The notes: generated by a model not told the origin, from the letters alone. Positions 45,072 through 54,123 are shown, numbered from the stretch's first letter. The stretch: DNA of 64,000 bases from Muribaculaceae bacterium (GCA_023663365.1 JAMPHP010000001.1:792967-856966); one strand, 5' to 3'. Made by a program: numbers and translations.

Positions 45072-45158
45072 GTTATGAATTATGAGTTAAAAGTTATGAG
45101 TTGACAGTAGTATGTGTCTTATAATTTATAATTTATAATTTTTAATTTATAATTTGCC
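45072..45158. repeat. AT-rich inverted/tandem repeat element, copy 2 (between prfA and DUF4153 gene)
   Basis: Left arm AAGTTATGAATTATGAG and right arm with repeated CTTATAATTTATAATTT words; left arm pairs with the right arm of copy 1 throughout if G-U pairs are counted on the plus strand. Same order, length and TTG-adjacent position as copy 1 at 18925-19014. Confidence 0.75.
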
Positions 45159-45160
45159 CC

Positions 45161-46270
45161 TTACATTTCCGCGGCCTTGAGCTTCTCGGCGTTTTCGGCT
45201 ATTGTGAGCTGGTCGATCACGTCCTGAATGTCGCCGTCGACGAAGGCCTGGAGGTTGTAGATGGTGTAGTTGATGCGGTGGTCGGTGATGCGCCCCTGGG
45301 GATAGTTGTAGGTTCGGATTTTGGCGGAGCGGTCGCCTGTGCTCACGAGAGTCTTACGGCGCGAAGCGATGTCGTCGACGTATTTCTGATGCTCTTTATC
45401 GTAGATGAATGTGCGCAGTCGGCTGAGCGCGCGCTCCTTGTTCTTGGGTTGGTCGCGTGTCTCGGTGCACTCGATGAGAATTTCCTCGGCCACGCCCGTG
45501 TTGGGGTTCTTCCAGATGTATCGCAGGCGCACGCCCGACTCTACTTTGTTGACGTTCTGTCCGCCGGCACCGCCCGAGCGGAAGGTATCCCACTTGATTT
45601 CGCCCTCGTTGATTTCTACGTCGAAGGCTTCTGCTTCGGGGAGCACGGCTACGGTGGCAGCTGACGTGTGGACACGGCCCTGTGTCTCGGTGGCGGGCAC
45701 TCGCTGCACGCGGTGCACACCGCTCTCGTACTTGAGTACGCCGTAGACACCCTCGCCCGTGACCGACAGCACCACTTCCTTGAAGCCGCCTGCGGCACCC
45801 TCGCTTGCCGAGGTTATGGCCACGTTCCACCCCCGGCTCTCGCAGAACTTCATGTACATCTTGCAGAGGTCGCCGGCGAAGAGCGCGGCCTCGTCGCCGC
45901 CGGTGCCGCCGCGGATTTCCACGATAGCGTTCTTTGCATCCTCGGGGTCGGCGGGGATGAGCAGCAGCTTGATTTCTTCTTCGAGGGCGGGGATAGCTGC
46001 GGACGCTTCGTCGAGCTCCTCCTTTGCCATCTGCCTCATCTCCGGGTCGCTTTCCGACTCGAGCAAGGCCTTTGCCTCGTCGATATTTGCCAGGAAGGTG
46101 CGGTAGCGCCTTGTCGACGCGGTGAGTCGCTCAAGGTCCTTATATTCTTTCGAGAGCCTTACGTAGCGCTTCATGTCGGCAATCACCGCAGGGTCGGTGA
46201 TCAAGGTCGATACTTCTTCGAAGCGTGCTTCAATGCCGTCGAGGCGGTCGAGTAGTGTGTTTTCTGCCAT
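45161..46270 (-). CDS. prfA: Peptide chain release factor 1
   Basis: 369 residues. The GGQ peptidyl-hydrolysis motif is at 236-238 (SGGAGGQNVNK) and the stop-codon recognition tripeptide is PAT at 192-194, which marks RF1 (UAA/UAG) and not RF2. It also has GGTGGDEAALF. Normal length. A possible -7 box at 46294-46301 lies within the 3' end of the VanZ-like gene. Confidence 0.95.
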   Translation of the reverse strand: MAENTLLDRLDGIEARFEEVSTLITDPAVIADMKRYVRLSKEYKDLERLTASTRRYRTFLANIDEAKALLESESDPEMRQMAKEELDEASAAIPALEEEIKLLLIPADPEDAKNAIVEIRGGTGGDEAALFAGDLCKMYMKFCESRGWNVAITSASEGAAGGFKEVVLSVTGEGVYGVLKYESGVHRVQRVPATETQGRVHTSAATVAVLPEAEAFDVEINEGEIKWDTFRSGGAGGQNVNKVESGVRLRYIWKNPNTGVAEEILIECTETRDQPKNKERALSRLRTFIYDKEHQKYVDDIASRRKTLVSTGDRSAKIRTYNYPQGRITDHRINYTIYNLQAFVDGDIQDVIDQLTIAENAEKLKAAEM

Positions 46271-46293
46271 TGTTGCTTTTCGGTTTTGTTCTG

Positions 46294-46301
46294 CAAAATT
46301 A
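46294..46301 (-). promoter_or_regulatory. Possible -7 box for prfA
   Basis: TAATTTTG on the minus strand, 24 bases before the ATG. No TTTG at the right distance, so weak. Confidence 0.4.
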
Positions 46302-46685
46302 CGAAAAAATCCGACGAATTACCGGCGGCGCGGTGAAGAAAGCCACAGCAATGCCGGCGCAGTCGGCGGCCAAGTCGATGAAGTCGCCCTGGCGGCCATT
46401 GTGCATTGCGCTCTGAGCCAGCTCGTCGAGGCCACCGGCGACGGCCGAGGCCAGAGCTGTGAGCAGCAGTACGGATGTCGACAGCGACAAGCCCGCCCGG
46501 CATCTGTCGAAGCATATCGCCGAGAAGAGGCCGCCGAACATGATGGCGTGGATGAGTTTGTCGAGGTGTGGAATCAGCGACAGCTCCATGTCGCCCACGG
46601 GTTTGGCCGACAGAGTGGCGTAGATTATCACAGCCACGACTATCATCGTAGGCCACCATCGTGATATGAATTTGAGGGCTTTCAT
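46299..46685 (-). CDS. VanZ-like small membrane protein
   Basis: 128 residues, four membrane helices. PHLDKLIHAIMFGGLFSAI matches the VanZ signature (HldKl.Hf..f), and LDELAQSAM...GDFIDLAADCAGIAV the second (DE.hQ......D..DllaN..G). VanZ gives low-level teicoplanin resistance in some enterococci; in Bacteroidales the role is unknown. One-base overlap with the LytM-like gene. Confidence 0.88.
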   Translation of the reverse strand: MKALKFISRWWPTMIVVAVIIYATLSAKPVGDMELSLIPHLDKLIHAIMFGGLFSAICFDRCRAGLSLSTSVLLLTALASAVAGGLDELAQSAMHNGRQGDFIDLAADCAGIAVAFFTAPPVIRRIFS

Positions 46686-47497
46686 CAGAAGTTGATATAT
46701 TCGCGAGGCTTGAGGCTGTTTCCTTTGTGCCAGAGCTCAAATACTGTTGCTTCACCGGGAGTGGTGTGCCCTATTCTTTGCCCGGCTTCCACTTTCACTC
46801 CTTTCTCCACGAATACATCGCCAAGGCCGTCGTAAATGCTTATGAAGTCGTTTGGGTGCTGAACGGTGACAGCCGAGCTGCCGTCGGGGCGCATGTATAC
46901 CGCCAGCACCGTGCCGCGGTATGTTGCCGCCACTGCCGATGCTCCCGGCGAGGTGATGCGTATGCCCGGCGATGCGGCAGGCATGTCGGCGGTAGCTGCT
47001 TCGGGAGCGGCCGGCGAGGAGAATACCATGCCTTCGGCCGCGATGGGTGTGAGCACCGATAGGTTGAAGCGAGCTTCGTCCTCGAAAGCTCTCACAAAAG
47101 CCTTCTCCGCTTCCGATGCCTCCGGGAGAGAGTCGGTGAGGATGGCATGCTCGGCGGCAGCACGCGCCGAGTCAGCGGCCATGCGGTCGCTCATTATAGC
47201 CTCGATGTTGGCGAGGTAGGCATCGTTGATGCGGGTTTTCTGCTCGAGGGAGTCGATGCGGAGAGCAGCTTCGAGGTAGCGGCTTCGGAGGTCGCCGTCG
47301 AGAGTTCCGGGCAGGAGCTGTCGCAGCGGGGTATAGGCCATGATGCACCACAGCAGTGCGGCTCCGGCGGCCACGACGGCTACGGTGACGGCAATCACAC
47401 TGCGGCGTGTCATGCGCAGGCTCCACACGCGGTTGAAGGTGTTCTCCTTGATGAAGTCGAGCCTGAAGCGAGCCGGGTTCTTATAGTTCTTTGCCAC
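46685..47497 (-). CDS. Degenerate LytM/M23-domain membrane protein
   Basis: 270 residues. Cytoplasmic basic N-terminus, one helix at about 33-53, a coiled-coil-like region, and a C-terminal LytM fold (VTVQHPNDFISIYDGLGDVF then VKVEAGQRIGHT and VFELWHKGNSLKPREYI). The zinc ligands of active M23 enzymes are missing: the HxH near the end reads TVFE and the YxHL His is Asp, so it should not cut peptidoglycan. Degenerate LytM proteins such as EnvC and NlpD activate amidases in cell separation; a similar role is inferred. Overlaps the S41 gene by 17 bases. Confidence 0.82.
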   Translation of the reverse strand: MAKNYKNPARFRLDFIKENTFNRVWSLRMTRRSVIAVTVAVVAAGAALLWCIMAYTPLRQLLPGTLDGDLRSRYLEAALRIDSLEQKTRINDAYLANIEAIMSDRMAADSARAAAEHAILTDSLPEASEAEKAFVRAFEDEARFNLSVLTPIAAEGMVFSSPAAPEAATADMPAASPGIRITSPGASAVAATYRGTVLAVYMRPDGSSAVTVQHPNDFISIYDGLGDVFVEKGVKVEAGQRIGHTTPGEATVFELWHKGNSLKPREYINF

Positions 47498-48575
47498 GAT
47501 AGGGATGTGCTGAGAGGTAATGTGCGGGCGATTTCCGCGTTTCGTTTTCTTCGGCCAGTCGGTTGAGGACTTCGATTGCGAACTCCATCATGGTGTCGGT
47601 GCCGTCGAGGGCGAGCACAGGGTCGAGGTCGATTTCACCTCCGGGCGTAGGGTCAACACCATGCTCGGTGAGCTTCATCTGCGCGTCGTAGACGGGCGAT
47701 GCCGAGAAGCGGACGCTCCATCCGCACGGTATTTCCGACGAGAAGGGCATACCCGAGCCGCCGCCGGTGGTGGCACCTACGACAGCCACCTGCGGGAGGG
47801 CTTTCATGATGGCCACGAAGTTGTTGGCGGCGCTGAAGGTGCTTCTGTTGGTGAGGATAATCACGGGTTTGAGCCAGCGCACGTGCCCCTCGGCGGGGTC
47901 GTAGCTGAAAGGATAGGGCTCTGAGAAATCGTCGTGTCCGGGTCCTGTCTTGTGCGTGATATATCCGGCGAGAGTGCGCTCGGTGAGGAAGTGGCTCACG
48001 ATGCGCTCCACGTTTGTGAGGTCGCCGCCGCCGTTGTCGCGCACGTCGAAGATCATGCCGTCGGCATCTTTCATCGAGAGCATCATCATGTCGATGAAGC
48101 TGTGCGCCGGAGTGGATGCGAACGACGCATAGCGCACATATCCCACCTTGCGATCCTCTAGGTACTTGTATATCAGGCCTCCTCCGCTGTGGTAGTCGAA
48201 GTTGAGGTAGTACTGCTGGATGAGCCTTTCGTCGAAGTTCTGCGGGTAGTCGCTCCACCACTTGCGGTAGTAGCTTACGTCGAACCAGGATATGAGGTTT
48301 GTGTGGCCGTCGCGGAGCTCATCGAGCATGTCGGCGCAGTGTGCGAAGAGCTGCTGCTGATCCCACTCGGGGTCGATGGCCGCACGGTAGCGCGCGCCGG
48401 TTTCGGCCCAGTCCACATCTTTGTCGGCGAAGAAGCAGTAGTGCTCGTCGAGTGCGGTCCAGAGGGCGTCGAAGTTGCCGTAGAGGTCGTCGTCCCACTC
48501 CTCTATGCTGTGGCAGGAGCTCAGGCTAAGCGCCATTAGCGAGGCGGCGACGGTGATATTTCGGAGAAGTTTCAT
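47481..48575 (-). CDS. S41-family peptidase lipoprotein
   Basis: 364 residues. Signal peptide with lipobox LSLSSC (Cys21), so an outer-membrane or periplasmic lipoprotein. The protease core shows KVGYVRYASF, GMIFDVRDNGGGD and TNRSTFSAANNFVA with the likely nucleophile Ser248, then VVGATTGGG. The Ser is in the tricorn/IRBP-type context (SAxN) and not the Ser/Lys dyad of CtpA. Substrate unknown. Starts 3 bases after the DUF3316 gene. Confidence 0.88.
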   Translation of the reverse strand: MKLLRNITVAASLMALSLSSCHSIEEWDDDLYGNFDALWTALDEHYCFFADKDVDWAETGARYRAAIDPEWDQQQLFAHCADMLDELRDGHTNLISWFDVSYYRKWWSDYPQNFDERLIQQYYLNFDYHSGGGLIYKYLEDRKVGYVRYASFASTPAHSFIDMMMLSMKDADGMIFDVRDNGGGDLTNVERIVSHFLTERTLAGYITHKTGPGHDDFSEPYPFSYDPAEGHVRWLKPVIILTNRSTFSAANNFVAIMKALPQVAVVGATTGGGSGMPFSSEIPCGWSVRFSASPVYDAQMKLTEHGVDPTPGGEIDLDPVLALDGTDTMMEFAIEVLNRLAEENETRKSPAHYLSAHPYRGKEL

Positions 48576-48578
48576 TTG

Positions 48579-49433
48579 TCAGTAGAGAGCGCTGATGATT
48601 TTTGCATCGGCACGGCTTGTGCGGTCTTTGGCAGAGAGCGACAGCCACTCCGAGGTGACACCAATCACGAAGGAGTGGGTGATGCGGCGTGTGACTATGT
48701 GCGAAGCCTTGCTCGAGAACACCAGGCAGCGGTAGCCCGTGCGGAGGGTGGTGCGGCCGAAGCGGAAGTCGAGAGTGGCGAGGTTGTTGAGGCGAAAGAA
48801 ATTTCCGGGCCATGCTCCTCGCACGAGGCCTTTATGGTTGCCGAGGTATATTTCGTAGTAGAGCTCGCCATACTCGGGCGAGAAGAATACACCCGTGAGC
48901 GGAAGCTCGGCCTGATAGCGTGCGCACACGGGTATGCGGCCGATGTGAGTGTTGAGGACGGCTGCTGCTGATGCGTTTACAGTCCACGACACCTTTGCAG
49001 CGGCGGGGTTGTTGCTGTTTCGGGCGTTGTAGAGCACGCCGGCGTCGATGTCGGTGCTGCCGCCTGCCATCACAGTCCATCGCGGAGCTACTTGCCAGCG
49101 GTGCATCATGCCCCAGCCGAGGTCGAGGCCGAGCCCCCACAAGGTGGCGTTGCGGGCGGGGTTTACGGTGCGCTCGAGGGCGAGGCGGCCGCGCAGGCGC
49201 ATCACCCATCGCTCGGGATTGAAGCGCATTGCCTGCATGCGCTCGTAGCTCAGAGCCGTGCTCCACCCGCTGTACTTAAGCGGCGAGAGGTAAGTCTCGG
49301 CCAGGTGTGCCGAACCGGCCTCTATGGTGTAGGCCGAGAGCACGGGGCGCTCTGCCGGCTCGCTTTGAGCAGCAGCTCCGGCGGCAGTGGAGAGCAGGAG
49401 GGCGGCCAGGATATGTTTAGCTGTCGATTTCAT
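48579..49433 (-). CDS. DUF3316 secreted protein, probable beta-barrel
   Basis: 284 residues with signal peptide (HILAALLLSTAAGAAAQS). Mature part alternates hydrophobic and polar residues with frequent Trp/Tyr, as expected of an outer-membrane beta-barrel (WGLGLDLGWGMMHRWQVAPR and GELYYEIYLGNHKGLVRG). Matches the DUF3316 pattern (LSPLKYSGWSTALSYER). Overlaps the parC stop by 17 bases. Confidence 0.78.
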   Translation of the reverse strand: MKSTAKHILAALLLSTAAGAAAQSEPAERPVLSAYTIEAGSAHLAETYLSPLKYSGWSTALSYERMQAMRFNPERWVMRLRGRLALERTVNPARNATLWGLGLDLGWGMMHRWQVAPRWTVMAGGSTDIDAGVLYNARNSNNPAAAKVSWTVNASAAAVLNTHIGRIPVCARYQAELPLTGVFFSPEYGELYYEIYLGNHKGLVRGAWPGNFFRLNNLATLDFRFGRTTLRTGYRCLVFSSKASHIVTRRITHSFVIGVTSEWLSLSAKDRTSRADAKIISALY

Positions 49434-52113
49434 CGAAGAGTGTGGGGGATGGCTGTGAGGGGGCTGCCTGCTCGGTGGAGTCGGTGGAGTCGGTGGAGTC
49501 GGACAGGTCGGACAAGTCAGACCGGTCAGACAAGTCGGACGAGTCTGACCCGTCAGTCGACTCCGACTTGTCGGCTATCTCGGGCATCTCGGGGCTTATG
49601 TCGACCACCTGAGCAAGCTCGTAGGTGGTGAGGCGCTTGCCACGGGCTTTGAAGGATTTCACGCCGATGAAGCCTTCTGCCTCTATCTCCTGCGGCACGC
49701 GGTTGGTGTCGGTGAACACGAGTTGGAGCACCGGCGCGGGATGGTCGGACAGCAGGATGAGCGAGGAGCGCTCGTCGTCGCCGACGTAGCGCTGGCGCTT
49801 GGGCGAATCTTCGAAAGTGAAGCGCTTGATGTAGGGGAATCCTTGCTCGGCGTCGTTGAGTACGGCAGTCCAGACGGTCTTTGGGCGGAACTTCTCGATG
49901 CGGAGCACTTTGTCGTCGTAGTGGTTGGTGAGCTCAAAACCTGTGGTGTAGAACTCACCCGACTCGAGGATGACGAGGATGCGGTCGGAGCCGCCGAACT
50001 CGCCCAGGAATGTGCCGCGGCCATCGTAGTTGAGGCGCATCACATCGAAGTCGAACCATACGCTACGGCCACCGAGGGTCGACTGGCCGCGCTCCTTGAG
50101 CGAGAAGCGTGCCACGTCGTTCTTGGTGACGAGGTTGCCCTGTGCCGAGCGCCCTTTGATGGCGAGCTTCGAGAAGTCGACATCGAAGGTGAGGTTCTTG
50201 AGGCGCAGCTTGGGCTTGAGAGTCACTTTCACTATTTCGGCCTCGCCGTTGGGGTTGGCTGTGAGCCACACTATGCGCGAGTTGGGCTGGAGGTTGCCGG
50301 TGAGCATATACTCCTTGTCGCGCGTCATGCCTGTGGCGGCAAATCGCTTCATGTAGTACACGCCACCGCGCCCGTTCTGATATATTACGTTGTAGATAGT
50401 GCGCTCGTCGTTTCGCTTGTATACGTTGACGTAGAGCACGTTCTTGCCCACGAAGAGCTTTTCCTGTACCTTGACGATTTTGTAGCGGCCGTCGCGGTAG
50501 AATATAATGATGTCGTCGAGCGAGGAGCAGTTGCACACGAGTTCGTCTTTCTTGAGGGCGGTGCCTATGAAGCCCTCCTCGCGGTTGATGTAGAGCTTCT
50601 CGTTGGCCTCGGCCACGGTAGCGGCCTGGATGTTGTCGAAGCTGCGTATCTGTGTGCGGCGCGGGTAGCTCTCGCCGTATTTCTTGCGCAGGTACTCGTA
50701 CCACTCCACTGTCACGTCGTCGATATGGTCGAGGCGGTCGAGGGTGTCGCTGATGCGCTTGCGCAGGGCGGCGATGGCCTCGTCGGCCTCGTCGGAGTTG
50801 AAGCGGAGTATTCGCTTCATTTTGATTTCGAGCAGGCGCAGGAGGTCGTCGCGAGTGATTTCGCGGATGAACGACGGTTTGAAAGGCTCGAGCCTGCTGT
50901 CGATATGCGCCAGAGCGGAGTCGAGGTCTTTGGCTTCTTTGAATTCCTTGTCCTCGTAGATGCGGTTCTCGATGAAGATTTTGTCGAGCGAAGCGTTGAG
51001 GAGCTTCTCGCGGTCCTCGGCCAGCAGAACTTCGAGCTCGGCGGTGATGATGCGGCGTGTGGTGTCGACGCTGTGGCGGAGCACGTCGCTCACACCGAGG
51101 AAGCAAGGCTTCTTGTCGCTGATCACGCAGCAGTTGGGCGAGATGTTGACCTCGCAGTCGGTGAACGCGTAGAGAGCGTCGATGGTCTTGTCGCTCGAAG
51201 TGCCCGGGATGAGATGGATGAGGATTGATGCTTCGGCGGCGGTGTTGTCCTCGACCTTGCGAATCTTGATCTGACCGCGCTCGAATGCTTTGAGGATGCT
51301 CTCAATCAGGCTCTGAGAGGTCTTGCCGAATGGAAGCTCGGAGACATTGAGTGTGCGGTTGTCGAGCTTTTCGATTTTTGCGCGCACCTTCACGGCTCCA
51401 CCGCGGCGGCCGTCGTTGTAGCGGCTTACATCGACCATGCCCCCGGTGGCGAAGTCGGGGTAGAGGTCGAAGTGCTCGCCCCGCACGCAGGCTATGGCGG
51501 CATCGAGGAGCTCGTTGAAGTTGTGGGGCAGGATTTTCGATGAAAGGCCCACGGCTATGCCTTCGGCACCCTGAGCGAGCAGGAGCGGAAACTTGGTGGG
51601 GAGCGTCACGGGCTCGCGCTTGCGGCCGTCGTAGCTCATGGTCCACTCGGTGACCTTGGGGTTGAAGAGCACCTCGGAGGCAAAAGGCGAGAGGCGGGCC
51701 TCGATGTATCGGGCCGCCGCCGCTGCTGTGCCGGTGAGGATATTGCCCCAGTTACCCTGCGTCTCCACCAGGAGCTCTTTCTGGCCGAGCTGCACGAGGG
51801 CGTCCTTGATGGAAGCGTCGCCGTGCGGGTGGTACTGCATGGTCGTACCGACGATATTGGCCACCTTGTTGAAGCGCTCGTCGTCGATGGTCTTCATGGC
51901 GTGCAGAATACGCCTCTGCACGGGCTTGAGGCCGTCGTCGATGTGCGGAACGGCGCGCTCGAGAATTACATACGAAGCATACTCGAGGAACCAGGTCTGG
52001 TACATTCCGCGGAGGTTGTTGCGCACCACTTCCGAAGCAGCGGTGTAGGGCTTGGAAGCGGGAGTCACTTCTTCGGGTTCTTCTATATAGTCGGGGTCTG
52101 TGATATCGCTCAT
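49417..52113 (-). CDS. parC: DNA topoisomerase IV subunit A (gyrA/parC family)
   Basis: 898 residues. Breakage-reunion domain with catalytic Tyr136 (AAARYIEAR), QRRILHAM, HPHGDASI and GNWGN, then the beta-pinwheel C-terminal domain. The GyrA box (QRRGGKG) is absent, so it is ParC-like and not gyrase A. The last ~45 residues are low complexity, Ser/Asp/Thr repeats from a 9-bp minisatellite (49472-49570), and end TLFDEIDS. ParC acts with ParE to decatenate daughter chromosomes. Promoter at 52142-52172. Confidence 0.92.
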   Translation of the reverse strand: MSDITDPDYIEEPEEVTPASKPYTAASEVVRNNLRGMYQTWFLEYASYVILERAVPHIDDGLKPVQRRILHAMKTIDDERFNKVANIVGTTMQYHPHGDASIKDALVQLGQKELLVETQGNWGNILTGTAAAAARYIEARLSPFASEVLFNPKVTEWTMSYDGRKREPVTLPTKFPLLLAQGAEGIAVGLSSKILPHNFNELLDAAIACVRGEHFDLYPDFATGGMVDVSRYNDGRRGGAVKVRAKIEKLDNRTLNVSELPFGKTSQSLIESILKAFERGQIKIRKVEDNTAAEASILIHLIPGTSSDKTIDALYAFTDCEVNISPNCCVISDKKPCFLGVSDVLRHSVDTTRRIITAELEVLLAEDREKLLNASLDKIFIENRIYEDKEFKEAKDLDSALAHIDSRLEPFKPSFIREITRDDLLRLLEIKMKRILRFNSDEADEAIAALRKRISDTLDRLDHIDDVTVEWYEYLRKKYGESYPRRTQIRSFDNIQAATVAEANEKLYINREEGFIGTALKKDELVCNCSSLDDIIIFYRDGRYKIVKVQEKLFVGKNVLYVNVYKRNDERTIYNVIYQNGRGGVYYMKRFAATGMTRDKEYMLTGNLQPNSRIVWLTANPNGEAEIVKVTLKPKLRLKNLTFDVDFSKLAIKGRSAQGNLVTKNDVARFSLKERGQSTLGGRSVWFDFDVMRLNYDGRGTFLGEFGGSDRILVILESGEFYTTGFELTNHYDDKVLRIEKFRPKTVWTAVLNDAEQGFPYIKRFTFEDSPKRQRYVGDDERSSLILLSDHPAPVLQLVFTDTNRVPQEIEAEGFIGVKSFKARGKRLTTYELAQVVDISPEMPEIADKSESTDGSDSSDLSDRSDLSDLSDSTDSTDSTEQAAPSQPSPTLFDEIDS
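49472..49570. repeat. 9-bp minisatellite in the 3' end of parC
   Basis: Eleven units of tcggNNNNN/tcagNNNNN type: three exact tcggtggag (49472-49498), then tcggacagg, tcggacaag, tcagaccgg, tcagacaag, tcggacgag, and more diverged ones. Each unit keeps the frame and encodes three residues (Ser/Thr-Asp-x). Length should vary between strains. Confidence 0.85.
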
Positions 52114-52141
52114 GGCAGGGTGTGGATTGGCAATGTTGCTA

Positions 52142-52172
52142 CAAATTTAGCAAATTTTTCCGAAAAAACCAA
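52142..52172 (-). promoter_or_regulatory. Promoter of parC and the downstream run
   Basis: Minus strand TTG (52172-52170), 20-base spacer, TAAATTTG (52149-52142). Lies between the parC ATG (52113) and the stop of the GH43 gene (52174). Confidence 0.65.
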
Positions 52173-52173
52173 C

Positions 52174-53154
52174 TTATCGAGCCGGGCCCGTGATTTTGAG
52201 GGAGTTGCCCGATGTGTCGATTTCAAAGAAGTGCGGTATGCGCAGGTAGTGGCCGTTGATGTCCTTGTGGCTGTGGCATGCCATGAGCTTGCGGCCCTTG
52301 AAGTCGGTGAAAATCATGCCGTGGCCGAAGTCGGGCGGGGTGATAGGCTCGGCTTCCTGCACCCAGGGGCCGTCGAGGGTACCGCTCTGCGAGTAGGCCA
52401 CGCCTTGAGTGTACACATTATATATCCAGCTTGTCCATATCATGCCGAGGCGGCCGGTGCCGGTGGTGAAAAGGAAGGGCCCGTCGGTGACGCGGTTGGG
52501 GCATACTTTGCCGTCGAGGATTTCGCGGCTCCACGGAGAGTCGCTTGCGCGGAAGAGGAGTGTGCGGCCGCCGGTGCTTGCGCTGAGGTCGGGCGTGAGC
52601 TCTATCTTCTCGATGGTGCCGTTGTTGTTCTGGAGCCATTCGTGGCAGAATACCATGTATGGCTTGCCGTCGCGGTCGATCCAGAAGGTGCCGTCGAGAG
52701 TGGGCATGTCGGCGGGCAGGTAGTCTTTGTCGCCTACGGGTCGGTAAGGCCCGTCGGGCTTGTCGCTCACGAGGATGTGCGAGGCGCGACGCTCGATGGG
52801 TGTGCCGTTGACGGTGTCAATGATTACGTCGTGGTTGGTGAAGGTGGCGAAGTAGTAGTACTTGCCATTGTGCTGATGTATTTCAGCCGCCCATATTGAG
52901 GGCTTGGGGCCCATCCATGAGTCGGGGTCGGTTGCGGCCACGTCGAAAGGTCCGGCCCAGTTCTGCAGGTCGGGGCTTTTCCACAGCTTGCCGCCGGTGC
53001 CTGTCATGTAGTAAAGGCCTGATGCTTTGTCGGCCAGCACGAAGGGGTCGCTCAGGCGGATAGAGTCGGTCGGGGTGGGGTAGTCGGCTGTGCTTTGTGC
53101 CGAGGCGAGCAGCGAAAGTGCCGCCGTGCATAGTGCGATGATGTGTCGTTTCAT
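52174..53154 (-). CDS. Secreted glycoside hydrolase family 43 protein
   Basis: 326 residues with signal peptide (IIALCTAALSLLASAQS). Five-bladed propeller signs: SIRLSDPFVL (Asp36, general base), SIWAAEIHQHNGKYYYFATF, TLDGTFWIDRDGKPYMVF (Asp154, pKa modulator) and VTDGPFLF, where Asp stands at the position often occupied by the Glu acid. Expected to act on arabinose- or xylose-containing plant glycans. No TonB/SusD genes nearby. Directly below the aldo/keto reductase. Confidence 0.88.
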   Translation of the reverse strand: MKRHIIALCTAALSLLASAQSTADYPTPTDSIRLSDPFVLADKASGLYYMTGTGGKLWKSPDLQNWAGPFDVAATDPDSWMGPKPSIWAAEIHQHNGKYYYFATFTNHDVIIDTVNGTPIERRASHILVSDKPDGPYRPVGDKDYLPADMPTLDGTFWIDRDGKPYMVFCHEWLQNNNGTIEKIELTPDLSASTGGRTLLFRASDSPWSREILDGKVCPNRVTDGPFLFTTGTGRLGMIWTSWIYNVYTQGVAYSQSGTLDGPWVQEAEPITPPDFGHGMIFTDFKGRKLMACHSHKDINGHYLRIPHFFEIDTSGNSLKITGPAR

Positions 53155-54123
53155 TTAGAGTGCGATGTGAGGCGTGAGAATGGAGTCGATGAGCTGCTGC
53201 TCGGAGGTGGTGAAGGGTCGGGCGCCGACGGCGGCGATGTTGTCGTCGAGCTGTCGGGTGGAGCTTACTCCGGCTATCACCGACGTTACGCCCGGCTTTG
53301 CCAGGAGCCACGATAGCGACATCTGCGCGAGCGACTGGCCGCGGTCGGCGGCGATTTCGTTGAGAGCCTTCGCGGCGTCTACCCACTCGGCGGTGACATC
53401 CGCTTCGTGGAGGAAGGCGCCAGGGCGATGCACGCGCGAGTCGGCGGGGATGCCGTTGAGGTAGCGGTTTGTGAGCAGCCCCTGAGCCAAGGGTGAGAAG
53501 GCGATGAATCCGAGCCCGCACTCTTCGGCCATGGCGAGGTGTGCGGCTTCGGGCTTGCGGCAGAGCATACTGTAGCGGTCCTGGTAGATGAGGCAGCGCA
53601 CGTGTTGCTCCTGCATCATGGCGCAAGCTCGGGCCGCTACGTCGGCGGGGTATTTCGAGAGCCCCACGTAGAGGGCCTTGCCTTGCTTTACGATGTCGAC
53701 AAGAGCCTGTACAGTCTCCTCGAGAGGTACTTCGGGGCAGTAACGGTGGCTGTAAAATATGTCGAAGTACTCGAGGCCTGTGCGGCGCAGGCTCTGATGG
53801 AGGCTCGCGAAAGTGTTCTTGCGCGAAGTCATGTCGCCGTAGGGGCCGGGCCACATGCGGTGTCCGGCCTTCGACGACACTATAATCTCGTCGCGGTGAG
53901 CTGCGAGGCTGCGCTTGAGTATGCGGCCGAAGTTTGCCTCGGCGCTGCCGGGGGGCGGGCCGTAGTTGTTCGCGAGGTCGAAGTGCGTGATGCCGCAGTC
54001 GAAGGCGTGGAGCACGATTTGCTCTTGTGTGTCGAAGGGAGTGTCGAAGCCGAAGTTGTGCCACAGTCCGAGCGATATTTCAGGGAGCTGAAGGCCGCTT
54101 TTTCCACAATATCTGTATTCCAT
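53155..54123 (-). CDS. Aldo/keto reductase, YghZ/KvbA-like
   Basis: 322 residues from ATG at 54123-54121; an upstream extension (to 54180) has no family sequence. Catalytic tetrad Asp49, Tyr54, Lys85 and His126 (FDLANNY, SSKAGH, FYSHRY). The N-terminus MEYRYCGKSGLQLPEISLGLW (first residues shown in part) and the SSKAGHRMWPGPYGD loop fit the L-glyceraldehyde-3-phosphate reductase/KvbA branch. NADPH-dependent reduction of an aldehyde or sugar; stop and GH43 start are contiguous. Confidence 0.88.
   Translation of the reverse strand: MEYRYCGKSGLQLPEISLGLWHNFGFDTPFDTQEQIVLHAFDCGITHFDLANNYGPPPGSAEANFGRILKRSLAAHRDEIIVSSKAGHRMWPGPYGDMTSRKNTFASLHQSLRRTGLEYFDIFYSHRYCPEVPLEETVQALVDIVKQGKALYVGLSKYPADVAARACAMMQEQHVRCLIYQDRYSMLCRKPEAAHLAMAEECGLGFIAFSPLAQGLLTNRYLNGIPADSRVHRPGAFLHEADVTAEWVDAAKALNEIAADRGQSLAQMSLSWLLAKPGVTSVIAGVSSTRQLDDNIAAVGARPFTTSEQQLIDSILTPHIAL

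Noticed and set aside
49723..51228. 501-codon plus-strand frame inside parC
   Set aside because: Antisense shadow of parC, rich in Val/Glu/His, no promoter or domain.
52174..53154. Inactive GH43 because of Asp in VTDGP
   Set aside because: Some GH43 relatives seem to have this form, and I cannot place the general acid with certainty without an alignment.
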